Shown here: in pieces, positions 42,941 through 51,714 of the stretch
Position numbering within the stretch: the stretch's first letter is position 1
Layout: each line of letters starts with the position of its first letter
Assembly: GCF_017744095.1 (NCBI RefSeq)
Contig: NZ_JAGHQX010000005.1
Location: 1 to 64,000 of the forward strand
Direction of reading: 5' to 3'
DNA length: 64,000 nucleotides
Origin: Shimia sp. R10_1
Lineage (GTDB): Bacteria; Pseudomonadota; Alphaproteobacteria; Rhodobacterales; Rhodobacteraceae
Notes under the pieces: generated by a model
The model's input: only the letters and a program-made list of their open reading frames with translations
Database searches by the model: none
What the model was told of the DNA's origin: nothing
Made by a program: the position numbers and the translations under genes

Positions 42941-45286
42941 TTATTCGCCGTAAGGCACCCAGATGTTTTTGACCACAGTTGCAGCCTGCAGGAAGGCACG
43001 CCCTTCGCCATCAGCACTCAGCCAGTCACGCGCTGTGCCGTTGTTGACCCAAGTGCGCTTCAGGTTGCCCGCGCTTGCGGCCTCAATCTCCTGTGCCAAG
43101 TCTGTGCTGGAGAAGGACCAGACCGCATCAACGTCCAGATGCCCGGCCAGGGAGCCTGCGAGTTCCGCGTGAGAGCCGGTGAGAATGTTCACCACGCCGG
43201 CTGGCACGTCGGAGGTCTCTAGAACTTGATAGAAGTCGGTCGCTGCCAGCGGGAAAGCCTCGGAGGCGACCAGAACTGCGCGGTTGCCCATTGCGATGGC
43301 TGGGGCCATGGCAGAGATCAGGCCAAGAAGCGGGGCTTCGTCCGCACAGAGTGCGCCAATCACACCCACAGGCTCCTTCATCGCCAACGCGACGCCGCGA
43401 ATGGGCACCCCGTGGGCCTGACCGTCATATTTGTCCGCCCATGCTGCATAGGTGAAGAGGCGACTGATCGCGGTTTCGACTTCCTGTACGCCATCTTTGC
43501 CGCCGGTCAGCGCATCGATGCGACTCGCGAACTCTTCGCGACGAGCGGAGAGGTTCTCGGCAATGTAGTAAAGGATCTGCGCGCGCAAATGGCCTGTGGT
43601 GCCGGACCAGCCTTTGGCCGCATGTGCTGCCTCGACAGCATTACGCACATCTTTGCGGTTGGCGATGGGGGCCTGACCCAGCAGCGCGCCATTTTTGCCG
43701 TAGATATTCTGGCTGTAGCCGCCATCCGGGCGCGCCTGTTTGCCACCCACATAGAGTTTCGGTGTGCGGTCCAGCGGATCCACCGGGCCTTTGTCGCCTG
43801 CGAAGGCTTCAACCGGTTTGAGCGCTTTGGCGGTGCCTTTGGGTTTGGTGTAGGCAGCAAGACCTTCCCAGCCACCTTCGCGGCCGTAGCCACTTTCGCG
43901 CACGCCGCCAAAACCGGCAGCGGCATCAAACAGGTTGGTCGCGTTCACCCAGACCACACCAGCGGCGAGTTTGGGCGCGATGTCCAGCGCGAGGTTCACG
44001 TTTTCCGTCCACAGCGTCGCGGCAAGGCCATAACGTGTGTTGTTGGCCAGCTGCACCGCCTCAGACGGGGTGCGGAAGGTGGTGGAGACCAGTACCGGGC
44101 CAAAAATCTCTTCCTGCATCAGCTTGGAGGAAGGCGCGAGGCCAGTGATCAGGGTTGGCGGGTAGAAGCAGCCTTCCACTGGCATCTCAACGGCGGCTTT
44201 GTAAGTATCGCCTTCGCTGTTGCTGTCTACCATCTCTGTGATGGTTTGCAGTTGCACGGGATCCACCACAGCGCCCACGTCGATGCATTTGTCGAGCGGG
44301 TTGCCGATGCGCAGCCCATCCATGCGCGCTTTCAGTTTGGCGTGGAAGCGCTCAGCAATGCCTTCCTGCACGAGCAGACGAGAGCCTGCACAGCAGACCT
44401 GGCCCTGGTTGAACCAGATCGCATCCACCAGCCCTTCGATCGCGCTGTCGATGTCGGCGTCTTCAAACACGATGTAGGGCGACTTGCCACCCAGTTCTAG
44501 GGTGAGGGATTTGCCCGACCCCGCGGTGGCTTCGCGGATGCGCTTGCCCACCTCGGTAGAGCCGGTAAAGGCCACTTTGTTGACGTCGTCATGCGTGGTG
44601 ATCATTTCACCCACGGCACCGTCGCCAGTGACGATGTTCACCACACCTGCCGGCAGGCCCGCCTGTTGGCAAATGTCAGCAAAGAGCAGCGCGGTCAGGG
44701 AGGTGTATTCCGCTGGTTTCAGCACCACGGTGTTGCCCATGGCAAGCGCAGGGGCCACTTTCCACGCCAGCATCAACAGCGGGAAGTTCCATGGAATGAT
44801 CTGGCCGCAAACACCCAGCGCTTGAGCGTTGGGCAGCTCTGCTTCCATCAGCTGTGCCATGCCTGCGTGATAGTAGAAATGGCGCTGCACCAGTGGGATA
44901 TCGATGTCGCGGCTTTCACGGATCGGTTTGCCGTTGTCCAGTGTTTCCAGCACAGCAAACAGACGCGCGTGTTTTTGCAGAAGGCGGGCAATGGCATAAA
45001 GGTACTTTGCGCGGCCATGACCGCCGAGCCCTTCCCATTTGCCTTGCGCTTTGCGCGCGGCTTTGACAGCGGCGTTGACCTCATCTTGCGAAGCTTGTGT
45101 CAGGTCTGCCAGAGTTTCGCCGTTGGCAGGGTTCTTGGATTGGAAGTCCTTGCGCGGCGTGGTCCATGCGCCATCAATGAAATGGCCAAAGGCCGCGCCT
45201 TGATCGACGATCCAAGCCAGCGCATCTGCAGCGCTTTCCGGGGCAGGGCCATAGTCCATGGTCTCAAAAATCTCTTTTACGGTCAT
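42941..45286 (-). CDS. Tandem aldehyde dehydrogenase (full domain plus inactive C-terminal half)
   Basis: This 781-residue protein contains a complete N-terminal aldehyde dehydrogenase (IPWNFPLLML, Glu in TLELGGKSP, Cys in GQVCCAGSR, EEIFGPVLV). A partial second copy follows from about residue 520 (GGKQARPDGGYSQNIYG, KEPVGVIGALCADEAPL, GVVNILTGSHAELA). The second copy ends before a catalytic Cys and is probably structural. ATG 45286 follows AAAGG. With deoC 19 bp upstream it would oxidise acetaldehyde or similar from deoxyribose 5-phosphate cleavage. Confidence 0.88.
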   Translation of the reverse strand: MTVKEIFETMDYGPAPESAADALAWIVDQGAAFGHFIDGAWTTPRKDFQSKNPANGETLADLTQASQDEVNAAVKAARKAQGKWEGLGGHGRAKYLYAIARLLQKHARLFAVLETLDNGKPIRESRDIDIPLVQRHFYYHAGMAQLMEAELPNAQALGVCGQIIPWNFPLLMLAWKVAPALAMGNTVVLKPAEYTSLTALLFADICQQAGLPAGVVNIVTGDGAVGEMITTHDDVNKVAFTGSTEVGKRIREATAGSGKSLTLELGGKSPYIVFEDADIDSAIEGLVDAIWFNQGQVCCAGSRLLVQEGIAERFHAKLKARMDGLRIGNPLDKCIDVGAVVDPVQLQTITEMVDSNSEGDTYKAAVEMPVEGCFYPPTLITGLAPSSKLMQEEIFGPVLVSTTFRTPSEAVQLANNTRYGLAATLWTENVNLALDIAPKLAAGVVWVNATNLFDAAAGFGGVRESGYGREGGWEGLAAYTKPKGTAKALKPVEAFAGDKGPVDPLDRTPKLYVGGKQARPDGGYSQNIYGKNGALLGQAPIANRKDVRNAVEAAHAAKGWSGTTGHLRAQILYYIAENLSARREEFASRIDALTGGKDGVQEVETAISRLFTYAAWADKYDGQAHGVPIRGVALAMKEPVGVIGALCADEAPLLGLISAMAPAIAMGNRAVLVASEAFPLAATDFYQVLETSDVPAGVVNILTGSHAELAGSLAGHLDVDAVWSFSSTDLAQEIEAASAGNLKRTWVNNGTARDWLSADGEGRAFLQAATVVKNIWVPYGE

Positions 45287-45305
45287 CGTGTCAGCCTTTC
45301 TCGGG

Positions 45306-46298
45306 TCAGGCCATCGCGTGGCGGTAGGAGGCCGAGTATTGGCCGGTGACGTGGTGTTCAAGCTGGCGTTCGATGTCGCCGAGCAGCGAGGATGCGCCAA
45401 AGCGGAAGAGATCAGGTTGCAGCCAGCGATCCCCCAGCTCATCCTTGATCAGCGACAGGTACACGAGTGCGTCTTTGGCTTTGGAAATGCCGCCCGCAGG
45501 TTTGTAGCCAATGCGGAAGCCTGTGCGTTCATAATAATCGCGGATCGCGCGGATCATCACCAGAGAGACGGGCAGGGTGGCGTTCACGCTTTCCTTGCCG
45601 GTGGAGGTCTTGATGAAGTCAGCGCCCGCCATCATGCAGACCAGAGAGGCTTTTGCCACATTGCGCAGCGTGCCGAGCTCACCTGTTGCCAGAATGGCTT
45701 TTACATGCGCGTCGCCACATGCTTCGCGCATTTCTTTCATTTCATCATAGAGCGCTTGCCAGTTGCCTTGCAGCACGTGACGGCGTGTGATGACAATGTC
45801 AATTTCTTCCGCACCCGCTTTCACACTTTCGCCAATTTCTGCGATGCGCAGGTGATAAGGCGACAACCCTGCAGGAAATCCGGTAGAAACCGCAGCCACA
45901 GGAATGCCGGTCCCTTTGAGGGCGGTGACGGCTGTTTCGATCATATCGTGATAGACACAGACCGCGCCGGTGGTCAGGCCTTCCATTCCCAACGCGGCAA
46001 GCAGATCCGCGCGCACGGGCTGTTTGGCTTTGGCGGCCAGCCGCTCCACGCGGCCTTCCGTGTCATCCCCAGAAAGCGTGGTCAGATCGATCAGCGAAAT
46101 CGCTTTGCACAGCCACGCCGCCTGATAGTCCTTTTTGACAGACCGGCGGCCGGGGAGCGTTTTGGCGCGGCGTTCGATGGCAGATGTATTTGCCTGCGCG
46201 CTGCGCACCCAATCCAGATCCAGTGGCATGCCTGGGTTGCGCGGCTCCAATGCGGTGGGCAGCTGATGCCCAGTGGGGGTCAGTGTTGACGTTGCCAT
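45306..46298 (-). CDS. deoC: Deoxyribose-phosphate aldolase
   Basis: This 330-residue class I aldolase has SLIDLTTLSGDDTEG, VAAVSTGFPAGL, GAEEIDIVITR and the Schiff-base lysine segment ADFIKTSTGKE, and ends with GFRIGYKPAGGI and RFGASSLL. It cleaves 2-deoxyribose 5-phosphate to glyceraldehyde 3-phosphate and acetaldehyde. ATG 46298 follows AGGA. The protein is longer than the 250-residue E. coli form owing to an N-terminal extension, as in the longer eukaryote-like branch. Confidence 0.9.
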   Translation of the reverse strand: MATSTLTPTGHQLPTALEPRNPGMPLDLDWVRSAQANTSAIERRAKTLPGRRSVKKDYQAAWLCKAISLIDLTTLSGDDTEGRVERLAAKAKQPVRADLLAALGMEGLTTGAVCVYHDMIETAVTALKGTGIPVAAVSTGFPAGLSPYHLRIAEIGESVKAGAEEIDIVITRRHVLQGNWQALYDEMKEMREACGDAHVKAILATGELGTLRNVAKASLVCMMAGADFIKTSTGKESVNATLPVSLVMIRAIRDYYERTGFRIGYKPAGGISKAKDALVYLSLIKDELGDRWLQPDLFRFGASSLLGDIERQLEHHVTGQYSASYRHAMA

Positions 46299-46387
46299 CG
46301 GCCTATCCTGTAGCGAAAAACAGGCTTCAAATTGCCCTAACTTGGGGGGGCTTGGCAAGACATGGGGCGCTGCATTTGTCTATGTTT

Positions 46388-46401
46388 TGACCATTTGGTC
46401 A
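46388..46401. promoter_or_regulatory. Palindromic operator between deoC and the metal importer operon
   Basis: TGACCATTTGGTCA is a perfect palindrome (TGACCA-TT-TGGTCA) 89 bp upstream of deoC. It resembles GntR- or TetR-type operators. It probably belongs to deoC-aldehyde dehydrogenase control; no regulator gene is adjacent. Confidence 0.5.
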
Positions 46402-46410
46402 GACAAAAGA

Positions 46411-46460
46411 TGCGAATAAGTCGCAATTGCGTTGACATAATTGCGAATGGTTCTCATATT
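46411..46460 (+). promoter_or_regulatory. Promoter of the metal importer operon with Fur/Mur-like boxes
   Basis: TTGACA (46432-46437), a 17-base spacer and CATATT (46455-46460) form a good promoter. TGCGAATAAGTCGCA (46411-46425) is a perfect inverted repeat and TGCGAATGGTTCTCA (46442-46456) is a related imperfect copy covering the spacer. They resemble alphaproteobacterial Mur/Fur-type sites, so repression by Mn or Fe is likely. Confidence 0.6.
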
Positions 46461-46487
46461 CAGTCTGAAAGAGTAAGTGAGGGTGAG

Positions 46488-47450
46488 ATGCGATTCTCTC
46501 GGCGTGACTTTATTTTGACAACTGCGGCAGCCAGTTTGGGCGGTGCGATGCCCGCGTTTGCGGCTGGCAAGCTGCAGGTTGTGGCCACCACCGGGATGAT
46601 TGCCGACACGGCGCGCCGCATTGGCGGGGACTTGGTTGCCGTGAAGGGGCTGATGGGGCCGGGTGTTGATCCGCATGCTTACCGTCAGACCCGCACCGAT
46701 ATCGTCGCGCTGACGAAAGCGGATCTTGTGTTGTGGCACGGCCTATACCTCGAAGCGCAGATGGAAGAATTTTTCCACAAGCTTGAGAAGCGCGGCACCG
46801 TTGTTGCGGTGACAGACACATTGCCAAAGGCGCTTCTGCGTGGTCATGACGATTACGAGGACAAATTCGACCCTCATGTTTGGATGGATCCGAAGCTCTG
46901 GGTGTTTGTCGCAGAGCGCGTCCGTGATGCGCTCGCACAGCGGATGCCGGAAGCTGCGTCGCAGTTTGAGGCCAACACCGTAGAGTTTCTGGCGGAGCTC
47001 AATGCCCTGAGTGATTATGCGGCCAACGCATTGACCTCTGTGCCGCAAGAGGCGCGCATTTTGCTGACAGCCCATGATGCGTTTGGGTATTTTGGTCAGG
47101 CCTACGGGTTTGAAGTCATGGGCATTCAGGGCATCTCAACCGAATCTGAGGCCGGCCTGAACCGGATTGGTGAATTGGTTGATATGCTTGTTGAACGTCA
47201 GATCGGCGCTGTTTTCGTTGAAAGCTCCGTCTCTGACCGGTCGATCCGCGCCCTTGTCGAAGGTGCGGCGGCCAAGGGCCACAAGGTCGCGATTGGCGGC
47301 GAGCTTTACTCGGATGCCATGGGGGCGGAAGGCACCTATGAGGGCACCTATGTCGGCATGATTGACCACAACATCACCGTGATTTCACGGGCGCTTGGCG
47401 GACAGGCGCCGGTGCGCGGTATGTCCGGTGATCTGACGGTTGGGTCATAA
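46488..47450 (+). CDS. Metal (Mn/Zn/Fe) ABC transporter substrate-binding protein, Tat-type signal
   Basis: This 320-residue cluster A-I binding protein has the twin-arginine signal FSRRDFILTTAAA, then VATTGMIADTARRIGGD. Candidate metal ligands are His in GVDPHAYR, His in KFDPHVWMDP, Glu in GISTESEAG and Asp in MIDHNI. It lacks the long His-rich loop typical of ZnuA, which favours Mn or Fe (SitA/MntA-like). ATG 46488 follows GAGGGTGAG. It is the first gene of a four-gene importer operon. Confidence 0.88.
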   Translation: MRFSRRDFILTTAAASLGGAMPAFAAGKLQVVATTGMIADTARRIGGDLVAVKGLMGPGVDPHAYRQTRTDIVALTKADLVLWHGLYLEAQMEEFFHKLEKRGTVVAVTDTLPKALLRGHDDYEDKFDPHVWMDPKLWVFVAERVRDALAQRMPEAASQFEANTVEFLAELNALSDYAANALTSVPQEARILLTAHDAFGYFGQAYGFEVMGIQGISTESEAGLNRIGELVDMLVERQIGAVFVESSVSDRSIRALVEGAAAKGHKVAIGGELYSDAMGAEGTYEGTYVGMIDHNITVISRALGGQAPVRGMSGDLTVGS

Positions 47451-47460
47451 GGAGGAAAAG

Positions 47461-48267
47461 ATGAGCGTTTCCCTGGCAGCAAACGAGGGTGTGGCGCCCT
47501 CATCTTCCTCTGTTTCTGACAGCCCGCTGGCGATCCGTGGCATGACCGTTTCCTACGGTCAGAAACCCGTTGTGTTTTCTGTTGATATGACTGTTGCCGA
47601 AGGCGCTATGACCGCAATCATCGGGCCAAATGGCGCAGGTAAATCCACTCTGCTGAAGGCAGCGCTTGGCATTGTGTCGCCTCTTGCTGGGCGGGCGACA
47701 GTCTTTGGCAAGCCGCTGAAAGCGGCACGTCATCGCATTGCTTATGTGCCGCAACGCGCCAGCGTGGATTGGGATTTCCCAACCCGTGTGATCGACGTTG
47801 TGCTGATGGGGCTGTCCCGTGAACTGGGCTTGCTGCGCCGCATTCGCCCGTATCATATGGACAAAGCGTACGCCTGTCTGGAACGCGTCGGCATGACCGA
47901 ATTCGCCGAACGCCAGATTGGACAGCTTTCCGGTGGTCAGCAACAGCGCGTGTTTCTTGCGCGCGCCTTGGCGCAAAATGCCGATCTCTATCTGCTGGAC
48001 GAGCCCTTCGCGGGCGTTGATGCCGCCACTGAAAAAGCCATCATCGACGTGCTTAAGGCGCTGCGCTCTGAGGGCAAAACAGTTGTGGCTGTGCATCACG
48101 ACCTGACCACTGTACCCACCTATTTTGACCGTGTGTTCCTGATCAACACGCGCAAAGTTGCCGAAGGCACTGTGGCGGAGGCCTTTACACCAGACACCCT
48201 CCACAAGACCTACGGCGGACGTTTGGCAACCGGGCAAATTGACCAGCTGGAACTCGCGGCAGGCTAA
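47461..48267 (+). CDS. Metal ABC transporter ATP-binding protein
   Basis: This 268-residue single-domain ATPase has Walker A GPNGAGKSTLLK, PQRASVDWDFP (the Q-loop typical of the Mn/Zn/Fe cluster), signature LSGGQQQRVFLARAL and Walker B LYLLDEPFAGVD. AAGGAGG precedes ATG 47461. It powers metal import with the two permeases encoded directly downstream. Confidence 0.92.
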   Translation: MSVSLAANEGVAPSSSSVSDSPLAIRGMTVSYGQKPVVFSVDMTVAEGAMTAIIGPNGAGKSTLLKAALGIVSPLAGRATVFGKPLKAARHRIAYVPQRASVDWDFPTRVIDVVLMGLSRELGLLRRIRPYHMDKAYACLERVGMTEFAERQIGQLSGGQQQRVFLARALAQNADLYLLDEPFAGVDAATEKAIIDVLKALRSEGKTVVAVHHDLTTVPTYFDRVFLINTRKVAEGTVAEAFTPDTLHKTYGGRLATGQIDQLELAAG

Positions 48268-48270
48268 CCT

Positions 48271-49476
48271 ATGTTGCTTGATGCTCTGACTTTGCAGCTT
48301 GGCTACAACGCCACGCTGGTGACCGTGGGTGCCGCTTTGCTCGGCGTTGCGTCCGGCGTCACCGGAACCTTCCTTTATCTGCGCAAACGTGCCTTGGTCA
48401 GCGACGCGATCAGCCATGCAACGCTACCCGGTGTGGGGCTCGCCTTTATTGTGATGGTGCTGCTTGGGGGGGACGGACGGTCGTTGCCGGTCCTGCTGCT
48501 TGGGGCCGCAATGTCTTCGTGGGTTGGGCTATTGTGCGTCAATCTGTTGAGCCAGCGCACGCGGCTTTCTGAGGATGCGGCCATTGGCGCGGTGCTTTCG
48601 GTGTTTTTTGGGTTTGGCATTGTTCTGTTGACGGTCATTCAGACCATGGGAAGCGGGCGCGCGGCGGGGCTTGAAAGTTTCCTGCTGGGGGCCACAGCTG
48701 GAATGTTGTTTAACGATGCGATGGTTATTGCCATTGGTGGTGCCCTCACGCTTTTGGCGGTTGTGATCTTGCGTCGCCCAATGACCTTGCTCGCCTTTGA
48801 TCCCGAATATGCAGCTGCGCGTGGTTTGAATGTGCAGCGCATGGATTTGGCGATCATGGCGCTTGCCATGGCTGTAACGGTGATTGGTTTGAAGATTGTC
48901 GGGTTGATCTTGATCGTCGCCATGCTGATCATTCCGCCGGTCACGGCCCGATTCTGGACAGACCGCACCGACCACATGACACTGATCGCTGGTGTTGCCG
49001 GCGGGGCTGCCGCGTGGATTGGAGCTAGCCTTTCGGCCATCGCGCCCGCGCTGCCCACCGGGCCGATCATCGTTTTGGTCAGTTTTGCCCTCTTTGCTCT
49101 GTCACTTCTGCTTGCGCCAAATCGTGGATTGCTTGCGGTTGGGCTTCGCCACAATCGGTTTCAGCGCCGGGTGCATCTGCGGCAGGGGCTATTGGCCTTG
49201 GCGCAAGGTCAGCCGATCTATGAGGCGTACACGCTGCGTATTTTGCGCCGCGCCGGATTGGCGCATGCCGATGGGGTGCCCACCGACACCGGGCGCGCGC
49301 GTGCCGCCAAGGCATTGTTGGATGAAAAACGCTGGGAAACCGTGCGTCAGGATCAAGCGTTTGAAAGCGCCGCTGCCCTGTATGACGGGTTGCGCGACAT
49401 CGAAACCGTGCTGACCGCCGATCAGATTGCAGAGATTGACCACCGGATAGGTGGACCGAAAGAGGTGACGCCATGA
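48271..49476 (+). CDS. Metal ABC transporter permease with C-terminal cytoplasmic extension
   Basis: This 401-residue protein has an ABC-3 type membrane domain (YLRKRALVSDAISHATLPGVG, FDPEYAAARGLNVQRMD, LLIVAMLIIPPVTARF) over about residues 1-285. An extra part of about 115 residues follows (RRVHLRQGLLALAQGQP, RRAGLAHADGVPTDTGRARA, VLTADQIAEIDHRIGG). The tail looks like a DtxR/MntR-like winged-helix domain, as known in some MntC/TroC permeases, and could sense metal. It overlaps the next gene by 4 bp. Confidence 0.87.
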   Translation: MLLDALTLQLGYNATLVTVGAALLGVASGVTGTFLYLRKRALVSDAISHATLPGVGLAFIVMVLLGGDGRSLPVLLLGAAMSSWVGLLCVNLLSQRTRLSEDAAIGAVLSVFFGFGIVLLTVIQTMGSGRAAGLESFLLGATAGMLFNDAMVIAIGGALTLLAVVILRRPMTLLAFDPEYAAARGLNVQRMDLAIMALAMAVTVIGLKIVGLILIVAMLIIPPVTARFWTDRTDHMTLIAGVAGGAAAWIGASLSAIAPALPTGPIIVLVSFALFALSLLLAPNRGLLAVGLRHNRFQRRVHLRQGLLALAQGQPIYEAYTLRILRRAGLAHADGVPTDTGRARAAKALLDEKRWETVRQDQAFESAAALYDGLRDIETVLTADQIAEIDHRIGGPKEVTP

Positions 49477-50405
49477 GCGGTGCGGAATTTGTCCCTCTGT
49501 CCCTCACACCGATGTTGATCGGTGTGCTGTCCGCGATTGCATGCGCGCTCCCCGGCAACTTTCTTCTGCTGCGCAAACAGGCGCTGATCGGAGATGCCAT
49601 CTCTCATGTGGTGTTGCCAGGCATCGTGACCGCATTTTTGCTGACAGGCGTGGTGGCTGCATTGCCGATGATGATCGGTGCGGCCGGCGCAGCTGTGGTT
49701 GCTGTGGTGATGATCGAAGCCGTCCGTCGCTTGGGCAATATCGAGCCGGGCGCCGCCATGGGGCTGACTTTCACCACGCTCTTTGCTGGTGGTGTTTTGT
49801 TGTTGGAGCAAAGCGATACATCCGGGGTTCACTTGGATGTAGAACACGCACTTTATGGCAATCTGGAAAGCTTGATCTGGCTTGACGCAACAGGCTGGGG
49901 CAGCCTGTTGGATGCAAGCGCCTTGTTGGGATTACCACCTGAACTTGGGCGTGTCGCGATCGCGTTGATCGGGGTTGCAGTGTTCCTGTGGCTGTTCTGG
50001 CGCCCGCTGGTGCTGTCCACATTCGATGAAAACTTTGCAAGAACAATGGGCGCGCCCACCACTGTGTTGGGCATCGCGCTGGTGCTTGTCTCTGCTTTGG
50101 CTGCGGTTGCAGCCTTTGATGCGGTGGGGTCGATCATTGTGATTGCCATGTTCATCTGCCCACCAGCAGCGGCGCGTCTCATGACCAATCGTCTTGAACA
50201 TCAAATCGCTTGGAGCGTGGCCTTCGCCACGTTGTCTGCGGTGCTTGGCTATGTGCTGGCTGGCTATGCGCCGCTTTGGTTTGGGTTTGAATATGCAGTC
50301 AGTGCCGCGGGAATGATCGCGACGGTGTCAGGGCTTATTTTGGCCGCGGCTGCGTTTTGCGGGCCGTGCCGGTTGCGATCTGGCGCATCTACAGTCTCAT
50401 TTTAA
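49473..50405 (+). CDS. Metal ABC transporter permease
   Basis: This 310-residue ABC-3 family membrane protein has LLRKQALIGDAISHVVLPG, LLLEQSDTSGVHLDVEHALYGN, STFDENFARTMG and IVIAMFICPPAAARL. It pairs with the longer permease to form the channel. It starts within the preceding stop (ATGA) and ends the importer operon. Confidence 0.9.
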   Translation: MSGAEFVPLSLTPMLIGVLSAIACALPGNFLLLRKQALIGDAISHVVLPGIVTAFLLTGVVAALPMMIGAAGAAVVAVVMIEAVRRLGNIEPGAAMGLTFTTLFAGGVLLLEQSDTSGVHLDVEHALYGNLESLIWLDATGWGSLLDASALLGLPPELGRVAIALIGVAVFLWLFWRPLVLSTFDENFARTMGAPTTVLGIALVLVSALAAVAAFDAVGSIIVIAMFICPPAAARLMTNRLEHQIAWSVAFATLSAVLGYVLAGYAPLWFGFEYAVSAAGMIATVSGLILAAAAFCGPCRLRSGASTVSF

Positions 50406-50432
50406 TAGCTGACTGAAAAACTCTGGTTGATC

Positions 50433-50455
50433 TTTCTTACTATTTCAGTAAGAAA
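50433..50455. promoter_or_regulatory. Perfect 23-bp inverted repeat upstream of hemP
   Basis: TTTCTTACT and AGTAAGAAA flank ATTTC. It lies 27 bp after the permease stop and 88 bp before hemP. It lacks a clear T-run, so it looks more like an operator than a terminator; the next operon is iron-related, so an iron-responsive regulator is a candidate. Confidence 0.5.
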
Positions 50456-50542
50456 AGAGAGCTCGTGAGTACTAGGCTTGGTTCCTCTACCAAATCTGAT
50501 TCTTCTGAGCTTTTGATGCCTGCAATCTGAGGGCGAAACGCG

Positions 50543-50728
50543 ATGTCACGCGAAGACAACAAGAGTATAAATATGACCGACCGCTTTGACGCAGCTACCG
50601 CGCAGTCAACTCCAATCCATGACGCTGAGACGCTGACAAAAGGCGGTAATCTCGCGCGCATTCGCCTTGAAGACGCAGAATATACCCTGCGCATCACCCG
50701 TCAGGGAAAGCTCATTCTGACCAAGTAA
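50543..50728 (+). CDS. hemP: Hemin uptake protein HemP
   Basis: This 61-residue protein ends with EYTLRITRQGKLILTK, the HemP signature. GAGGG lies nine bases before ATG 50543; an internal ATG 50573 (MTDRFDAA) is also possible. HemP is needed for haem uptake or for activating haem-uptake genes in several proteobacteria. It sits with bfd and bfr, which fits iron-controlled expression. Confidence 0.88.
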   Translation: MSREDNKSINMTDRFDAATAQSTPIHDAETLTKGGNLARIRLEDAEYTLRITRQGKLILTK

Positions 50729-50740
50729 AACGAGGCTGCC

Positions 50741-51007
50741 ATGATCGTTTGTCATTGCATGAACATCTCCGATCGCGACATTCACGCCGCCATTGACTGG
50801 ATGCGCGCGTCTGATCCGGCAGCCTTGATCAATCCGGGCAAGGTCTACCACGCCCTTGGTAAAGCCGCCGATTGTGGTGGCTGCATGCCTCTGTTTCTCG
50901 ACACAATGCGGAATAATGATAACCTGACTGTGCCAGCGCACCTTACCGGTCTGCGCAAGCCACATACGGAGGGACGACGCATTGAAAGGCAATCCAGAAG
51001 TTATTGA
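50741..51007 (+). CDS. bfd: Bacterioferritin-associated ferredoxin
   Basis: This 88-residue [2Fe-2S] protein has Cys4 and Cys6 in MIVCHCMN and a second pair in ADCGGCMP, as in Bfd. It donates electrons to bacterioferritin haem to release stored iron. It starts 12 bp after hemP and overlaps the bfr start by 26 bp. Confidence 0.9.
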   Translation: MIVCHCMNISDRDIHAAIDWMRASDPAALINPGKVYHALGKAADCGGCMPLFLDTMRNNDNLTVPAHLTGLRKPHTEGRRIERQSRSY

Positions 51008-51470
51008 ATACCTAAACAAATCACTAAGACACGAGCTCACGGCGGTCAGTCAGTACTGGTTGCATTATCGTCTCCAGGAAGACTGGGGGCTGATCCATAT
51101 GGCCAAAAAGAGCCGCGAGGAATCCATCGAAGAGATGGAGCACGCTGACAAGCTCATCGCGCGCATCATTTTCTTGGGTGGCCATCCAAATCTCCAGAAA
51201 CTCGATCCGTTGCGCATTGGGCAGACGCCTCTGGAAACGCTTGAATGTGACCTGGCCGCAGAGGTCAGCGCGCGCGAGCTGTATTCTGAGGCGCGCAAAT
51301 GCTGTCAGGAGGCCGGAGATTTTGTGTCCATGAAGCTTTTTGAAGAGCTTCTTGCCGACGAGGAAGGGCACATCGACTTCCTCGAAACACAGCTTGAACT
51401 GCATGAGCGTATCGGCGCTGAGCGCTACGCCCAGCTAAATGCTGCAACAATGGACGAGGCAGAGAGCTAA
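50982..51470 (+). CDS. bfr: Bacterioferritin, TTG start
   Basis: This 162-residue ferritin-like protein has the ferroxidase ligands in [33 protein letters not shown] and [13 protein letters not shown]. The Met in IEEMEHAD corresponds to the haem ligand Met52. It stores iron as ferric mineral inside a 24-mer. Translation starts at TTG 50982, eight bases after GGAGGG; no suitable ATG is available. The overlap with bfd ties the release and storage proteins together. Confidence 0.92.
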   Translation: MKGNPEVIEYLNKSLRHELTAVSQYWLHYRLQEDWGLIHMAKKSREESIEEMEHADKLIARIIFLGGHPNLQKLDPLRIGQTPLETLECDLAAEVSARELYSEARKCCQEAGDFVSMKLFEELLADEEGHIDFLETQLELHERIGAERYAQLNAATMDEAES

Positions 51471-51494
51471 GCGCCTCGCTTTGTAAGCCAATGC

Positions 51495-51524
51495 GGCACT
51501 CTTGATTTGCAAGGGTGTCGTTTT
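51495..51524 (+). terminator. Rho-independent terminator after bfr
   Basis: GGCACTCTTG and CAAGGGTGTC pair over ten positions (two G-U) with loop ATTTG, followed by GTTTTG. It separates the iron operon from the thiamine operon. Confidence 0.75.
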
Positions 51525-51563
51525 GCTTTGACGTTTTCAGTGGCCTTTTGTATGCATCCGACA

Positions 51564-51654
51564 ACCGTTGGGGTGTCCCACTTGTTGGGGCTGAGAGTCG
51601 CTTACGCGTAAACCCATCGAACCTGATCCGGGCAATTCCGGCGGAGGGAACGGT
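51564..51654 (+). ncRNA. TPP riboswitch (THI element)
   Basis: Conserved THI-box parts appear in order: GGGGTGTCCC, GGGGCTGAGAGT, the segment ACCCATCGAACCTGATCCGG and AATTCCGGCGGAGGGAA. The closing P1 helix is ACCGTT (51564-51569) with AACGGT (51649-51654). It lies 60 bp before thiD. There is no clear terminator before the gene, so control at translation initiation is likely. Confidence 0.96.
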
Positions 51655-51714
51655 GTCAAAAAAGATAACGTTTTTGCCGTGCGGAATCCCGTTTGCGAAC
51701 TGGGAGGCGCCACT

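Noticed and set aside
43226-44500. 424-codon plus-strand open frame
   Set aside because: It is antisense to the tandem aldehyde dehydrogenase, whose motifs are intact; the translation has no recognisable fold and no ribosome binding site.
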